DNA of 64,000 nt. It comes from Cercospora beticola (lineage: Eukaryota > Ascomycota > Dothideomycetes > Mycosphaerellales > Mycosphaerellaceae). The translations under genes were made by a program, and so were the position numbers. Positions 10,509 to 21,326 of the stretch are shown piece by piece. Position 1 is the stretch's first letter. Each line of letters opens with the position of its first letter. The stretch covers positions 1,984,001 to 2,048,000 of the forward strand of contig NC_088937.1 in NCBI RefSeq assembly GCF_033473495.1, read 5' to 3'. The notes under the pieces are model-generated. The model made no database searches, was not told where the DNA came from, and worked only from the letters and a program-made list of their open reading frames with translations.

Positions 10509-11427
10509 GAGGCACAATTCCACCAGTTGATCGCTCAACTTGAAGGGCGAGGACGCGTCATCTCCGCCAATTCGGCGACACGCAGTTCCCATCGACTAGC
10601 TGGACGAAGCTCCTTACCATGGACTTCGACGATCAGTTCGGTTCAGACCTGATTTCGTACATTATGCTGACGAAGGATGTTGGCGGGACAAGAGCAGCAT
10701 TGCCCGGCAAGATCAAGATGACATATAGAGAAGAAATACTAACGGCCTTCTACAATTATTCCCGTGAAGTGTACAATCGACTCTCCTCTCCATTCATCCT
10801 TACTCAGGGCAGCCTCTGGCACGATTGGCTACACACAGACCACGAGAACATCTAGGTTATCTCTCTCGGTCCGATCGATCTGTTCTCAAAGGCAACCAGA
10901 AGATCCCACCATCATTTCGCCTTCAGAGTCGAACCGAAGACAAAGGAGGTTACATCGCTCGTCTCGTTCTGGCAGCACTTGCAAGCGATTCAGCACTTTG
11001 GCAGTCAGTGTCGCCCAGTTGTCTCGATTCAAAACACTGGCCTTGACCTCGCTCGGGCAATACTGGGAAAGAAGCGTAGTCACTAGCTGCCACTGCACAG
11101 CGAAATGGACACCATGATCAACGCAGCGTACTTGCCCGTAGACTCGAGTACTTCCTCCCTCGCTACCTTCATCTCTGCGATGTACAGCGTGAGTTGTGGC
11201 ACTCTGTCTCACGAAGCGCGGTAGGCGCATATAATCAATGTCGCGGCGAGATAGCAACTGTCGTTGTTTGCGATTTTCCATTTTGCTGTCCACAAGTAGA
11301 CCGGACGTGCACCAAATTGAGAGAAGCGATGGTGGAGGATACCAACAAGATTTCGTACTTACGAGTCAAGGCATTTTCAGCGCAAATCAGAAAAATTGGT
11401 TGCTACAGCTCGCCTTTGATCGACTAG
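10509..11427 (+). pseudogene. Copy A of an orphan protein family, C-terminal part, with in-frame stop
   Basis: Read in the frame of 10619, the translation resembles the copy at 27.1-28.9 kb along its whole length: FPSTSWTKLLTMDF here against FPSIAWSRLLIMDF there, DLFSKATRRSHHHFAFRVEP against DLFSGSKFHYRFALRVHP, and VSIQNTGLDLARAILGKK against VSIQDLGLDLARAMLGKE. The frame is broken by TAG at 10853-10855. A shift near 10550 separates an upstream match (EGRGR against KGRGK). A candidate intron 11076-11299 joins to CTKLREAMVED, matching CAAFRETLVEE in the other copy, and ends at TAG 11425-11427. No known domain. Because stretches on both sides of the stop are well kept, a missed intron rather than true decay remains possible. 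Confidence 0.55.
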
Positions 11428-11612
11428 ATGTCGTTCTTTACGATCTGCCGACAAGACAGGGTCAGACAGGGAATTCGTGTTAGTATTTAGGGCCGAGGTG
11501 TCGGACATACTAGAGCTTGGGTGGGGCATCATCAGCTTACATACCACAATAATAGAGCATTGAAGTACAATCGAAGTTACGAGACATTTGGTAAGACAAT
11601 CTATCGCTCACA

Positions 11613-12827
11613 ATGGCTCCACCATTCCGAATGGACCAGATTGGCTCCCTGCTTCGGCCGAAACAACTTCTCGAAGCTCGCGCCAGCCTGTCTTCTCCTT
11701 CTCAGATGTACGACATTGTACAAGACGACAAGATCAAGGAGGCCGAAGTCAAAGCCATTAAAGAAGTCGTTCAAAAACAACGAGATCTCGGCATAAGACC
11801 CATTTGCTCGGGAGAGTACACTCGCCATATTTACTATGGCGGCTTCTTCGAGAAACTCGAAGGTATGAAGCCCAAACCGACACTGCCGATTCCGGATGCC
11901 TTTCGAACAGACTTCCCAACCACGACCGGTCTCGCAAAGATGGGCGCCACGACTCGTGCTGCAATCGTCTGCACAGGACCTATCCGCTGGAAAGAAAGCG
12001 CTTACTTGGAAGAATGGGAAATTCTCACATCAGGTCTAAGTTCCGAACTCTGGAAAGAAGCCAAAATCACAATGCCTTCGCCAAATTATCAGCACATTCA
12101 ACTCAAGCCTGGCACAGCGTACACCGCAGAATCAGGATACAAGAATGATACAGAATACTTCCAAGCCCTAGGCGAAGCCTACGCCTCCGAAATCCAAGCC
12201 CTCTACAACGCAGGCTGCCGTTTCATAAGCGTCGACGATCCACATCTGACTTACTTCTGCTCTTCTCTCTTCCTCGGCGGCTGCGAAAAGGATGGAGTAG
12301 ATACAGAAGCTTTGCTAGATCTCTACCTCGAAGCACATAACCATTTCCTACGACAACGGCCTGGAAAAGATTTACACATGGGTACGCATCTCTGTCGAGG
12401 AAATATGAGTGGTTCTACGCATTGGGTTTCGGGATCATATGATAAGATTGCGGAGAAATTGTTTACGAAGACGGATTATGATACTTATTATCTGGAATTC
12501 GACGATGTGGAGAGGACGGGTGGGTTTGAGTGTTTGAGGTTTCTGCCCAAGGGGAAGAATGTGGTGCTTGGGCTTGTGTCGACGAAGAAGGCGGAGTTGG
12601 AGAGGACTGAAGATTTGAAGGCGAGGATTTTGGCAGCTGCGGAGTGGGTTGCGAAGGGTCAAGGTGTTTCGCAAGAGGAGGCTTTGGATTCGTTGGCGAT
12701 TAGTCCGCAATGTGGCTTTTCGAGCTCTTCGCTTGCTGGAGGGAAGGGTATGACTATGGAGAGGATGTGGGAAAAGTTTTTGCTTGTGAGGGATACGGCA
12801 AGAAGTGTTTGGAAAGATGCGCCGTGA
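11613..12827 (+). CDS. MetE-like cobalamin-independent methionine synthase-fold enzyme
   Basis: 404 residues, one exon. It matches the C-terminal catalytic barrel of cobalamin-independent methionine synthase and its short relatives. The N-terminal GSLLRP and RPICSGEY motifs are typical of the short group. The expected zinc ligands are visible: His259-x-Cys261 in THLCRGN, a Glu in YYLEFDD near residue 295, and Cys367 in SPQCGF. SVDDPHLTYF is the usual conserved strand end. Full-length MetE is about 760 residues; this protein lacks the N-terminal half, so it is probably not the housekeeping enzyme. It may transfer methyl groups from another donor or act on another thiol. It is probably cytosolic, since no targeting signal is seen. 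Confidence 0.85.
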   Translation: MAPPFRMDQIGSLLRPKQLLEARASLSSPSQMYDIVQDDKIKEAEVKAIKEVVQKQRDLGIRPICSGEYTRHIYYGGFFEKLEGMKPKPTLPIPDAFRTDFPTTTGLAKMGATTRAAIVCTGPIRWKESAYLEEWEILTSGLSSELWKEAKITMPSPNYQHIQLKPGTAYTAESGYKNDTEYFQALGEAYASEIQALYNAGCRFISVDDPHLTYFCSSLFLGGCEKDGVDTEALLDLYLEAHNHFLRQRPGKDLHMGTHLCRGNMSGSTHWVSGSYDKIAEKLFTKTDYDTYYLEFDDVERTGGFECLRFLPKGKNVVLGLVSTKKAELERTEDLKARILAAAEWVAKGQGVSQEEALDSLAISPQCGFSSSSLAGGKGMTMERMWEKFLLVRDTARSVWKDAP

Positions 12828-13356
12828 TTAGAGTCTGTGACTCTACAGTCCATCATATGCATTTGGGAGTCGAGAAGTAAGGCATCTGCCACTCACAGAA
12901 ATCTGGACTGGCCGATTTTGGACACCAGCCGCTATCTGGTAGGCAGTGACCCATGCAGAATCGTAGAGCGAATGCCCTGCTCTGTCTCCAGTATCCGTGT
13001 ATGTATATGATGGACTGTATTCAATACTGCTTCAACGTTGTACTGTTGCCGACCAAGGCGCTACATGCTTCTCAGGTATGCATTACCTTCAATACCCGAC
13101 GGACTATCGATGACCCAGCTCTGTTCCAACCCAAACTTCAGGCAGTGACTGTTGTTCCAGGGTTTAGCCCGGCGTAATCCTTTCTCTTCAGGTCGGTGAA
13201 CAGGCCACACTGAATGCCCAGGCTGATCCCGACCATCGGGTAGGTTTCTCCAGCTCCTTGGAATGGCTCGTCACAGTAAAGTTCTATCGGATCTGAATCC
13301 CGATACCTGTGCATCCATGACAATCTGTCAAGAGTCTCGAACATCATCAACAGTCC
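12828..13356. other. Intergenic between convergent genes
   Basis: Shared 3' flank of the MetE-like gene (+) and the regulator (-). No coding sequence supported. Confidence 0.4.
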
Positions 13357-14935
13357 TCATCCCGGAATACTGCTCTCACTCGTCGCGGCCACCGGCATAG
13401 TCCGATAGCGACAAGCCTTCGTGAACGCTCCGTTCAAGTCTCCGACCCTGCACAACGTTTCATGTCTTTGGTGCCGCACTCTCTGCATCCGCATATTCGT
13501 AGCAATCAGACAAGCCTGACACCAACCCGCCTCTCGCACCGAGCCAAACTCTTCAAAGAAAGCCTGAACGAGATCGATAACAACGCAAAGCAGATGAGCG
13601 TACGCAAGCGAATTCAGCATGCTGTAGTAGTACACACTGCGGCAAATTTCAGTAGCAGACTGAAAGGCTTTCTGTTCAACCTCCTTAGAAGTGCGTTTGA
13701 TGTAGTCCGGGGCACTCGGATACGCCGCCAGTAAGCGGAGAAGAGTGCAATCAGAAACCAAAGCCATGAACCAAGACACCATGCACCTCATGGCATGGGC
13801 CGCGTCATGAAACGCATAGAAGGATGTGAAGGTACTGCTAGTGGTCATGAACAGGTGTTCTTCGATCTCCATGTCGAAGTCGTCGGGGTCTGTCACGTAA
13901 ACAACACTAGGTTTCCCGGCAAAATCAACTTCAGCCCATTCATGGTGTTTCTCTCGAAAAGTATCCAGATCTCGACACAGGTCTAGAGCAGCGCGGACTT
14001 GCGGCGCCGCACGTCCAGGCTGACGGAGCAATCGATCCGCGAGCTCTAGAAGACCTGGTAGTGGAACCAGTAAAGGATACCATGACCGAGAGCCTCCAGG
14101 ATCAAATCGACTTTCCATCGCCCTCCACTCATGCGAGCTCCAAAAGAATGTCTTCCGTCTTGCAACGCAAACAAACAAGGATTGAAACCGCAACCACATG
14201 AGCAACTTCTGATCAAAGGGCTCCGAAGGATCCAAGCAAGAAGGTCCACAAGCCTGGGCATATTGCGCGGCGCCAAAGAGATGCGTCGCGTAATTGTTAA
14301 AGCTCGACGACCCGGGTATGCTGTCATTGTACACACTCATCAGCAGGCAGCTGGCGATGACTTCGCGCGAAGTGGCCCTCGAAGCAGGTTTGCCACTCAG
14401 AGCCTTTCGCATGGAATTCAGCACTTTTCCGTAAGCATCTTGCGACGCATATACTAGTTGCCGATCTCGTTGGTTTCTGCCATGATGGGCTAAACAGAGT
14501 GTGTCTATCGCTGCGCTCATCATTGGACTGGACAAATCGAGCTCCGGTAAGACGAGCAGCGGGCTCATATGACGAGCGAGCCATACTTCAGGTTCCGGGT
14601 CCGAAGGGAAGTAGGACTGTAGAAACGTATACAGTAACTGGTTACGCTGAACAGATCGCTGATCGATGGTGTAGATGATCGTCCTGTCGCTCTCTCCACT
14701 CGACGTCGAGCTGCTCGACTCTCTCTGACTTCTCTGGCGAGCGGCGCATTGTGTACAATGTCCAGAAATCGGATCGACCTGGATCGTATTAGCTTGGAGA
14801 TTTCTTCGGTCTGCATAGCGATCTGCCAATACTTACCTTCCTCCGCAGCCTGCACTCGTTACAGCACTTCACCTCGGGCTGAAGGTTGCGGTATCGTCTC
14901 GTGAGAGCGACGGAGTAGTTCGGTGTAGAGGCCAT
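13357..14935 (-). CDS. Fungal transcription-factor-like protein with degenerate zinc cluster
   Basis: Exons 14837-14935 and 13357-14778 (506 residues); the intron donor GTAAGT and acceptor ATCCAG join in phase 0. The start at 14935 gives MASTPN and places a Cys-rich stretch at residues 24-44. This reads CCNECRLRRKV, then across the splice DPISGHCTQC. A normal Zn2Cys6 has C-x2-C-x6-C; here the residue after RLRRKV is Asp, and the sixth Cys is also missing, so at most four or five metal ligands remain. The rest is a helical domain of about 400 residues typical of fungal regulators of the type that starts PEVWLARHMSPLL and contains a Cys-rich SLFVCVARRKTFFW segment. It may still bind DNA, or may act as a cofactor without DNA contact. 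Confidence 0.75.
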
Positions 14936-15341
14936 CGTAGCAACAGAGGATCGCCAACGTTGCTTAAGTTCAAGCAGGCTCAAGGCTGCCGATGCATGGA
15001 ACCCCGTTGTCGGTCTGTATCATTGGCCGTTCAGAGACATCTTTCGCGTTGTGATTTGTGCCCGCAAGAAGCAGTGACGCGCTCGTGGCTGCATGCGTCG
15101 GGCAGCCAGCCACAACGCATTCAGAGACGTGGACTTCTTGATCGAATGGGATGGGACGTGACTCCAGCGAGATAAGATGTGATGCGAGCTGAGATGAGGT
15201 CTCAGCCCCAGGTTTCTGGTTTGGTGGCGCGGTTCATTTGGGCGTAGTGGTTGCACTGGTTGGAGACGACAATAAAGTTTCGAAGCTCCCGCGGATGCGC
15301 CTGGGCCCTGCTTTCTCTCCATATGATGCGATCTAATATGC
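14936..15341. other. Intergenic
   Basis: Promoter side of the regulator and 3' flank of the F-box gene. Nothing else seen. Confidence 0.4.
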
Positions 15342-16253
15342 TCAATAAATGCCAATCTCCTCTAATAATGCTGCCTTTTCAAACAGATTGAGCTGCCGTC
15401 CATAAAGACTCTGTTGCAACATGTGGTACGACCATGTAGATTCCGTATAATAGCTGAAATCACCGCCATCTCCAATGTGTGGCACGTCAAGCAGCTGCAC
15501 CATCTCCAGCACAGTACAGAAGCCCTGGAATCGCACCTGCCGAATCCTTGTTCTCCCAGTGCAATGCAGAGGCGTTAACGGTATACGAGGGAACCCGCCA
15601 TCGAGACTGCGGCTTTTGCGATTTGTTCTCCCTTGGATGAACCCTCCTGATGTCCTGACAATTTTGTCTACCATGCCCCGTATCTCAGCTAAGCTGAACC
15701 CTAGTCTGCGGCCCCTTGCCTCCGCCAAAGCCATAAAGTCGACCATGTTTACTTCGATCCGACCGATGCCACCAAGCAAGTGAGGCTCGTTGTTCCTAAG
15801 ATGAAGATATATGAATTGTCGCACTAGGCTGGTCATGTCGTCAAGATCGTCTTCGTCCGTGTTGCCTATGTGCGCCAGGCGTCGAGCTGCGAACGCGTGC
15901 GCATCGTCCTGTCGATCTTCTTCAGCTTGTTGAATGCCTCGGTGGTCCAGAAAAACCTTCAATGCGTCGATGAAGGGTAGCTCTGATACGGCTCTAATCA
16001 CTTCATCGCAAGTACGATCAAACTCTCCCAGCCTTGCTGATATACGGTGGCGGGCGAGTCTCTCGCGATTCTTCGGGTCATCCAAGAAAGCTCTGATATT
16101 GCGATTGGTCGCGCGGCAGTTGAGTAGTCCTTTGATTGGGGTATGCAGAAAGACCAGCAGCTTGAGTTCGTTGGGCAGGCCATCTAACGTCGGTGGATGA
16201 GGTCGGGTGTGTGCCGCCATCGCTGTTGTGTATTGGCCACGCAAGCCAGGCAT
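15342..16253 (-). CDS. F-box protein
   Basis: 303 residues, one exon, from the ATG at 16253; another in-frame ATG at 16220 is a possible start. An F-box lies at about residues 22-60: LDGLPNELKLLVFLHTPIKG, then LLNCRATNRNIRAFLDD. This motif normally binds Skp1 in SCF ubiquitin ligases. The rest has no recognisable substrate-binding repeat; it is mainly helical (VRQFIYLHLRNN, EARGRRLGFSLAEIRGMVDKI) and resembles orphan F-box proteins of Dothideomycetes. The substrate is unknown. Confidence 0.75.
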   Translation of the reverse strand: MPGLRGQYTTAMAAHTRPHPPTLDGLPNELKLLVFLHTPIKGLLNCRATNRNIRAFLDDPKNRERLARHRISARLGEFDRTCDEVIRAVSELPFIDALKVFLDHRGIQQAEEDRQDDAHAFAARRLAHIGNTDEDDLDDMTSLVRQFIYLHLRNNEPHLLGGIGRIEVNMVDFMALAEARGRRLGFSLAEIRGMVDKIVRTSGGFIQGRTNRKSRSLDGGFPRIPLTPLHCTGRTRIRQVRFQGFCTVLEMVQLLDVPHIGDGGDFSYYTESTWSYHMLQQSLYGRQLNLFEKAALLEEIGIY

Positions 16254-17313
16254 TTGGCAGGCAGTCCAAGACCCTGTGCTTAATCTGAAGTGCCCTTGAT
16301 TCCCAGTCGAGCTGAGTTGTTGCTGAAGCACTGAGTGTATATCTCTCGGACGTCACCACTCCGGATCCACCTTTGCGCGGACGCCGTCCTGTCTTGCTGA
16401 GCCGGTCTTGGGCCGTGTTGGTTCCCTTCGGAACGGACTCCGTATCGCGTTTTCATCACCAGGACCAGGTTCTGGCGACTCTCAGCATTCTGCAACAGCC
16501 TGTTCTGGCTACTGCCACGTCGTGACGGGGTGTATTGGGGGTCAAAAGTGTCTCATGGTGAGGGAGAAAGGAGCCGCTGCGGTCGTTGCAGTTGAGAGCA
16601 CAAACCTTGGCGGATGCGATCTCTTCGCTTCCAAGCTGTCGGTATTCGCAATTTCAACCACTCAGTCGGTCCTCGATCCGCCATGACACACACACAGCAG
16701 AGCGCCAGCGAGCGTGCTTCGAAAAGCCAATAATGCTTGAAAAGAAGCATCAAAGCGCGATCGGCGTATTTTCGTTCGAAGTATCGTGCCACGTTGCAGC
16801 CCGACTGCCGTTGTCCAGACACCTTGTACAATGCATCTGTGCGAGGTGTCTCGCGTGGAAGACATTCCGCTCCAACTACGCGTGCAGGGCGCATGCATCC
16901 GTGGCAGTGTGCATATCTCTCCAGAGTCACGGTGACGCGTTTTGTGCGTGTGTGCAGTGCCTGTTCCCGTCCAGAGCGCTACGCTTGGCACGAACTCGCC
17001 AGCTTTGATGAAGACTGGGCCGCACAAACCAGCCAGTAAGCCACATGCCCTCTATCCAGGTGAGCAATGATTCAGGCGTCATTCGAGCGTGTGTTCGGCC
17101 GGCTCTCGCCCCTTGGCCGGTATGCCGAACGGCATAGTCTCATCGCTTGCTGTGCTTGTGGCCATAACATGCCGCCTGCGATTTCCCGAACGAGATAGCA
17201 CTTGTTCAGCGAGCGGAGGCTCCACCCTCGTGGTCTCGTGGGCTGAGCGTTGCTGGCTCCGTGTTCGCGAGGCACCACTCGCACTTGTATACCCATATCC
17301 ATTCCTCGCTCCT
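16254..17313. other. Intergenic, 1.06 kb, nothing recognised
   Basis: Overlapping open frames of 90-140 codons on both strands, all without family-like sequence. Nothing RNA-like was seen. Downstream side of the Sec2-type gene. Confidence 0.4.
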
Positions 17314-18208
17314 TCATCTTGGGTTGAGCATGAAGCGTACGCGGTCGATCCGTTGCTGTGCTTTCTCCAGCTTTTCCAGTCTCCGCTTACGCTCCGTCTC
17401 GCGCTGCTCAAGCGCCTCCACTTTGTTGCGCAGCTTTTGGTTCTCCTGCTTCAGAGCGCCATCAGCTTTCTGATTCGTCTGCTCGAGACTGTCAATTCTT
17501 TCCTGAAGCCGAGCCTTCTCTTTGCGCTCCGCAGCCACCATGTCGTTGGCCTGCTGGAACAGACTGGCACTCAGTTCCTCTATCTCCGCGCTCATTTCCT
17601 TGACTTTGGTCTCGGCTGCAATGCGTGCAGTCTGCTCTCTGATCAGGGAGGCTTCGAGCTCGTGGTTGCGCTGCTCGTGAGTGGTATCACTGGCATTGGA
17701 AGAAGGAACGGATGCCTTGCGCATGAAGCTGCCGAATCGTGACAGACCAATTCTGTCCGTTGGCGCCGCTGCGGGCGCACTGTGTATTTGCTCATCGGAC
17801 TTGCTCGAGGAAGCGGAGGTCGGACGCTGGTGCGGCTGTTTCTGGTTCTGCTGTTGCTGTTGCCGCAGGGCCTCTCTCAAGACCCGCAACTCATTCTCGT
17901 AGTCGATGAAGCGTAATGCTGTAGAGTGACTAAGTTAGCACATCCATTGAGCAGATCCTCGATGCTCGTGTGTGGTAGCACAGTGAGCTCGCTCAAGTGC
18001 CGCCAGATAGAGGGAACGTACATGCAGCGGTAGCCTTCTCCGCCAGCAGGGCATTCTCTTGAGACAGCTCCGTGATTCGCTTCTCGGCGGCCGCATAGTC
18101 ATTGTGCTCTCCATCGCCATGGTCCAGGCCCGAGTCATGAGCGCCGTGTCTTCGTGTCACAGATTGCACGCTCTTCGGCACAGCAGGACTGCTGGCATTG
18201 CTTGCCAT
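17314..18208 (-). CDS. Sec2-domain Rab guanine-nucleotide exchange factor
   Basis: Exons 18022-18208 and 17314-17918 (263 residues); donor GTACGT, GCTAAC branch site and CTACAG acceptor join in phase 1. Residues about 40-80 form a first coiled coil (AAAEKRITELSQENALLAEKA, then LRFIDYENELRVLREAL). A Gln/Ser-rich linker follows. The second coiled coil holds the family core, EMSAEIEELSASLFQQANDMV, which in Sec2/Rabin8 binds the Rab GTPase and catalyses GDP release during exocytic vesicle transport. Yeast Sec2 is far longer (over 700 residues); short forms with only the coiled coil occur in filamentous fungi. The C-terminus is another charged coil. The Rab partner is not known but Sec4/Rab8 type is expected. 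Confidence 0.8.
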
Positions 18209-20112
18209 GACCCGCAGAGTTCGCGTGACTGGGCGCTCGCCGCTAAAGCCGACATTGAGCTCCGATCCTGACGCTTCCGGCGGTCAAGTTCACTACCGAG
18301 AGCTCGTTGCCGTGTCGCCGTGCCCGAAGCGGGTGCGCAGGGCATCACAAATTGAGGTCTGAGAAGAGCGGGCAGCAATAGCGCAGCGTTGGGCGCGGCA
18401 GACGGCCCGCCCTGACATTCCTGAAAGTCGTTTCGGCCGCTAAGTTAGAATCGAAGTCAAAATTGTGTCTCCCACGTGGCTCGGTGGTGGCGGTGGAATG
18501 AGAAGTCGGATCCGTGAGGACAGCGACAATGGCACATGAAAGCAACCGAGGCGCCACTTCTTGCGATAAAACAAGCTCAAATTCTCTTCACACTTATTAG
18601 TACGTTCTGCGTTACGTGGTGCCTGCAGACGATCATTCTTCAGCGTTGCAAGGGACCGTAGTAGCAACGGTCACCCTAGCGGACAGTAGGCTCTGTGATG
18701 AGCCAGTTGAGGCTCTACCACTCAGCGTGGGCGATGCAGAATACAGTTCGTGCTGTCAAGTCCGTCTGGAGTGGTGATCATGCCACTGCGGTACACGGCG
18801 GTTGATCTCTGCGATCACTGTAGGCTCTCACCAACATGGCCAAGCATTTGTGCAGATCTCCGAGAAAGACACGACCAGGGCACGACACGACAGGGGCTAT
18901 TATATACTTAAGCGGGTAGTGTGACGAGGCGTCATGTCATGTCATGTGAAGAACGTATTGATGTCATGCTGAGGGTGCATCATACCGACACTGCGGCTTG
19001 CGAAGCACCAAGAGATTCCCCTTCGTGACACACTGGAGATGATGGAGTTGCTAGACGGCAAATGGCAGGCGAGTGCGAATACACGACTTCAGACTTTGCA
19101 GCAGCAATGGCTCGCGGCAAGTTGTGCATAATGAGCTAGGGGGCTCCGTGATGACACTATGCCGGGCTGCTTTCTGCAGCCTCCGCCAAAGATGTCTCGA
19201 TGTTCACTTGGACCAGGCACTCCAGGTCACTTTGCACCTGTGATGGGCCACAGCGCGTACTAGTCGTGTCTGCTACCGTCTGCACCGCCGGGTATGTTCA
19301 GCCGCATTGTGATTAAGCTTCAGCAAGATCTGGGGTCATGTGCAGACTCAGTCGACGAGCGGAAGCGACAGTGACGGCGAGAGGCGACGCATCGTGGCCT
19401 CGCTCGCTGCTCCGAAGGTAGGGTGCTCATGTCGAGGCGACGTGCAGCTGGCGGAGGTGCCTCCAGCAGGCGAAATGGTGCAACCCGAGGGTCGGCCAGT
19501 GATGAAAGAAAAGTGGGCGGGCTGAGGGGCCGTGGGCCTGTGGCTTGTCAATCGCAGTCGAACGTGGAGACATCGCCGATCGAGCTCCCGCACGCTGTGC
19601 TTGACGTATCGGCGCTGTGGGCGGGATCAGCTCCGGCAGAGTTTCGTGCAATGCGCGTGGTCAGTGAGGGCAGGGAGAATCTGCTCTCTGTGGATGAGCA
19701 CTCAAGGCGCCCTTTTCGACAAACCGACAGCGCGCGCCGGAAGCCGCACGGAAGCTGCGTGTGCCTACCTCTCGCTCGGTACCTACGCACCTCTGCTGTC
19801 GGACGCAGCTCCTTGGTCCTTCGCCACACCAGCATCAGCGCAAACACCACGCCCGCACTCTGGCGGAACGCGCATCATTGAACACAATCCAGCCTGCAGT
19901 GAGCGCACTCTCTTCCACTGCACAACCTACACGGCTCAGACTGCACTTCAGGCTTTCAGGCCTCCATCAATCGCAGTCACAGTCGCAGCAGCAGCCCGAG
20001 ACCAGAGCAGACCGAAGCTTCATTTGCCACCGCGACGAATTCCTCGCCTGTGAGCACAATACATTTGTTGCACTTACTCTCCGCGGCCACCAGGATACTC
20101 ATCGCCGCCACA
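18209..20112. other. Long divergent upstream region (1.9 kb)
   Basis: Lies between the Sec2-type gene (-) and the bZIP gene (+). Frames of up to 173 codons on the plus strand and 122 on the minus strand overlap each other and show no family-like sequence. A short direct repeat of GTCAT units is found at about 18931-18950. Long promoters or leaders are common for ATF-type genes, so most of this is likely regulatory. Confidence 0.45.
18931..18950. repeat. Short GTCAT direct repeat
   Basis: Three head-to-tail copies of GTCAT (GTCATGTCATGTCATGTG). It contains overlapping ATGTCAT units; the half-site TGTCA resembles but is not identical to ATF/CREB half-sites. It may be chance. Confidence 0.4.
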
Positions 20113-21326
20113 ATGCATCCCGGACATGACCAGCCTGGCTATGGCGACGCTGCCTTTGAGCCGCAAGCCGACTTCGCCTTTGACGACGCCGGCAACGATG
20201 AGTACGAGAACATGCAGCGCAACATTGCCTCGTTGAACATGTTCAATACCACCCACGGCGCGCAGCCGGACTTTGGAACAATCCACAATCCAGGGTGAGT
20301 TTCCGCTCAGCGTCCGAGGGATATGTATCAAACTGACCAGCCTCAAGCGGTAATGCATCTCATCACTTGCACTCAGAACCTCTAGACAATTCCGTCTTCT
20401 TTGGACAAAATACAGCCATCTCGCCAGCATCGACGTCATGGAGCAAAGTCAAGTCCCCGCGGACTTTTCACTCACAGTCCATGCAGTCGGAGATCCTAGA
20501 GGGGCGACCTTCCAGCGTGTCGCAACAGTTCGGCCAGATCACCCCGCCAGACGACACACCGCCCAAAGACTTCCCCGCAGCATCGAACGGCGAACCAGTT
20601 CTGAGTGCAAAATCTGAGCGCGCACGTAACGCTGCGAATCAGCGACACGCGAAAGCGAAGAGAGCGAAGAAGGAGGGCGCCAAAGGTAGCAAGGCGCAAA
20701 GCGCGAACGAGGACGAGGATGACGGCGAGGGCGAGGTGGACGGGAAGCGCGAAAAGTATCGAGAAAAGAATCGGTTGGCGGCGGCGAAATGTCGTGCGAA
20801 GAAGAAGACGCATACCGAGGACCTAGAAGAGTCAGCTAGACACATCACAGCAACCAACAACAGGTTAAGGGCGGAGGAGCGGGAGCTGCGCGACTTGTTC
20901 TCCAGCTTGCGACATCAAGCTCTCGCGCACGACCCCACCCAAGGCTGCAAGTGTTCGGCCATACACATGTACAACCACAACAAAGCGCAAGAGGCCGCCC
21001 GAACGGCAGCAATGGGCTTAGCTGGCATCGGCATGGGCATCCCAGGGCCTGGCATCCCTTCGCCATCGATAGGCAGCGACGGGTCGGCAATGAATTCTCC
21101 TCGCTTTGCTTCGCAGCCAGCCTCGAGAGCGCAGTCGTTTTCAACAGGCTTTGGCGGTCGTGCCTCGTCGATGAGCGGGCAGCTGGGATTTTTGCCACCG
21201 CGCACCGCCTCCGACATGCGCAAGCAGTCGTATGTGGCGAATGGTATCGCATCTCCTACGGGTTCCGGGGGTGATCCAAATGACTACCAGTGCGAGCTTC
21301 GAGGCGACAGCATGGATCTGAGGTGA
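20113..21326 (+). CDS. ATF/CREB-type bZIP transcription factor
   Basis: Exons 20113-20294 and 20348-21326 (386 residues; GTGAGT donor, CTCAAG acceptor, phase 2). The N-terminal half is acidic and polar with ITPPDDTPPKD, a possible proline-directed kinase site as in stress-MAPK targets. A Lys/Ala/Arg-rich stretch and an acidic run (NEDEDDGEGE) precede the basic region KYREKNRLAAAKCRAKKK at about residue 215, followed by the heptads LEESARHITATNNRLRAEE. The region after the zipper (LFSSLRHQALAHDPTQGCKC) is the conserved extension of fungal ATF/CREB factors. Such proteins act in oxidative, osmotic and developmental stress responses, often downstream of the Hog1/Sty1 kinase. The C-terminus is Gly/Pro/Ser-rich. 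Which AtfA/AtfB type it is cannot be settled by eye. Confidence 0.88.

Noticed and set aside
17089..17742. Plus-strand open frame of 217 codons
   Set aside because: It is the exact antisense of the Sec2-domain coiled-coil exon; its Leu/Ser-rich composition follows from the coiled-coil codons on the other strand.
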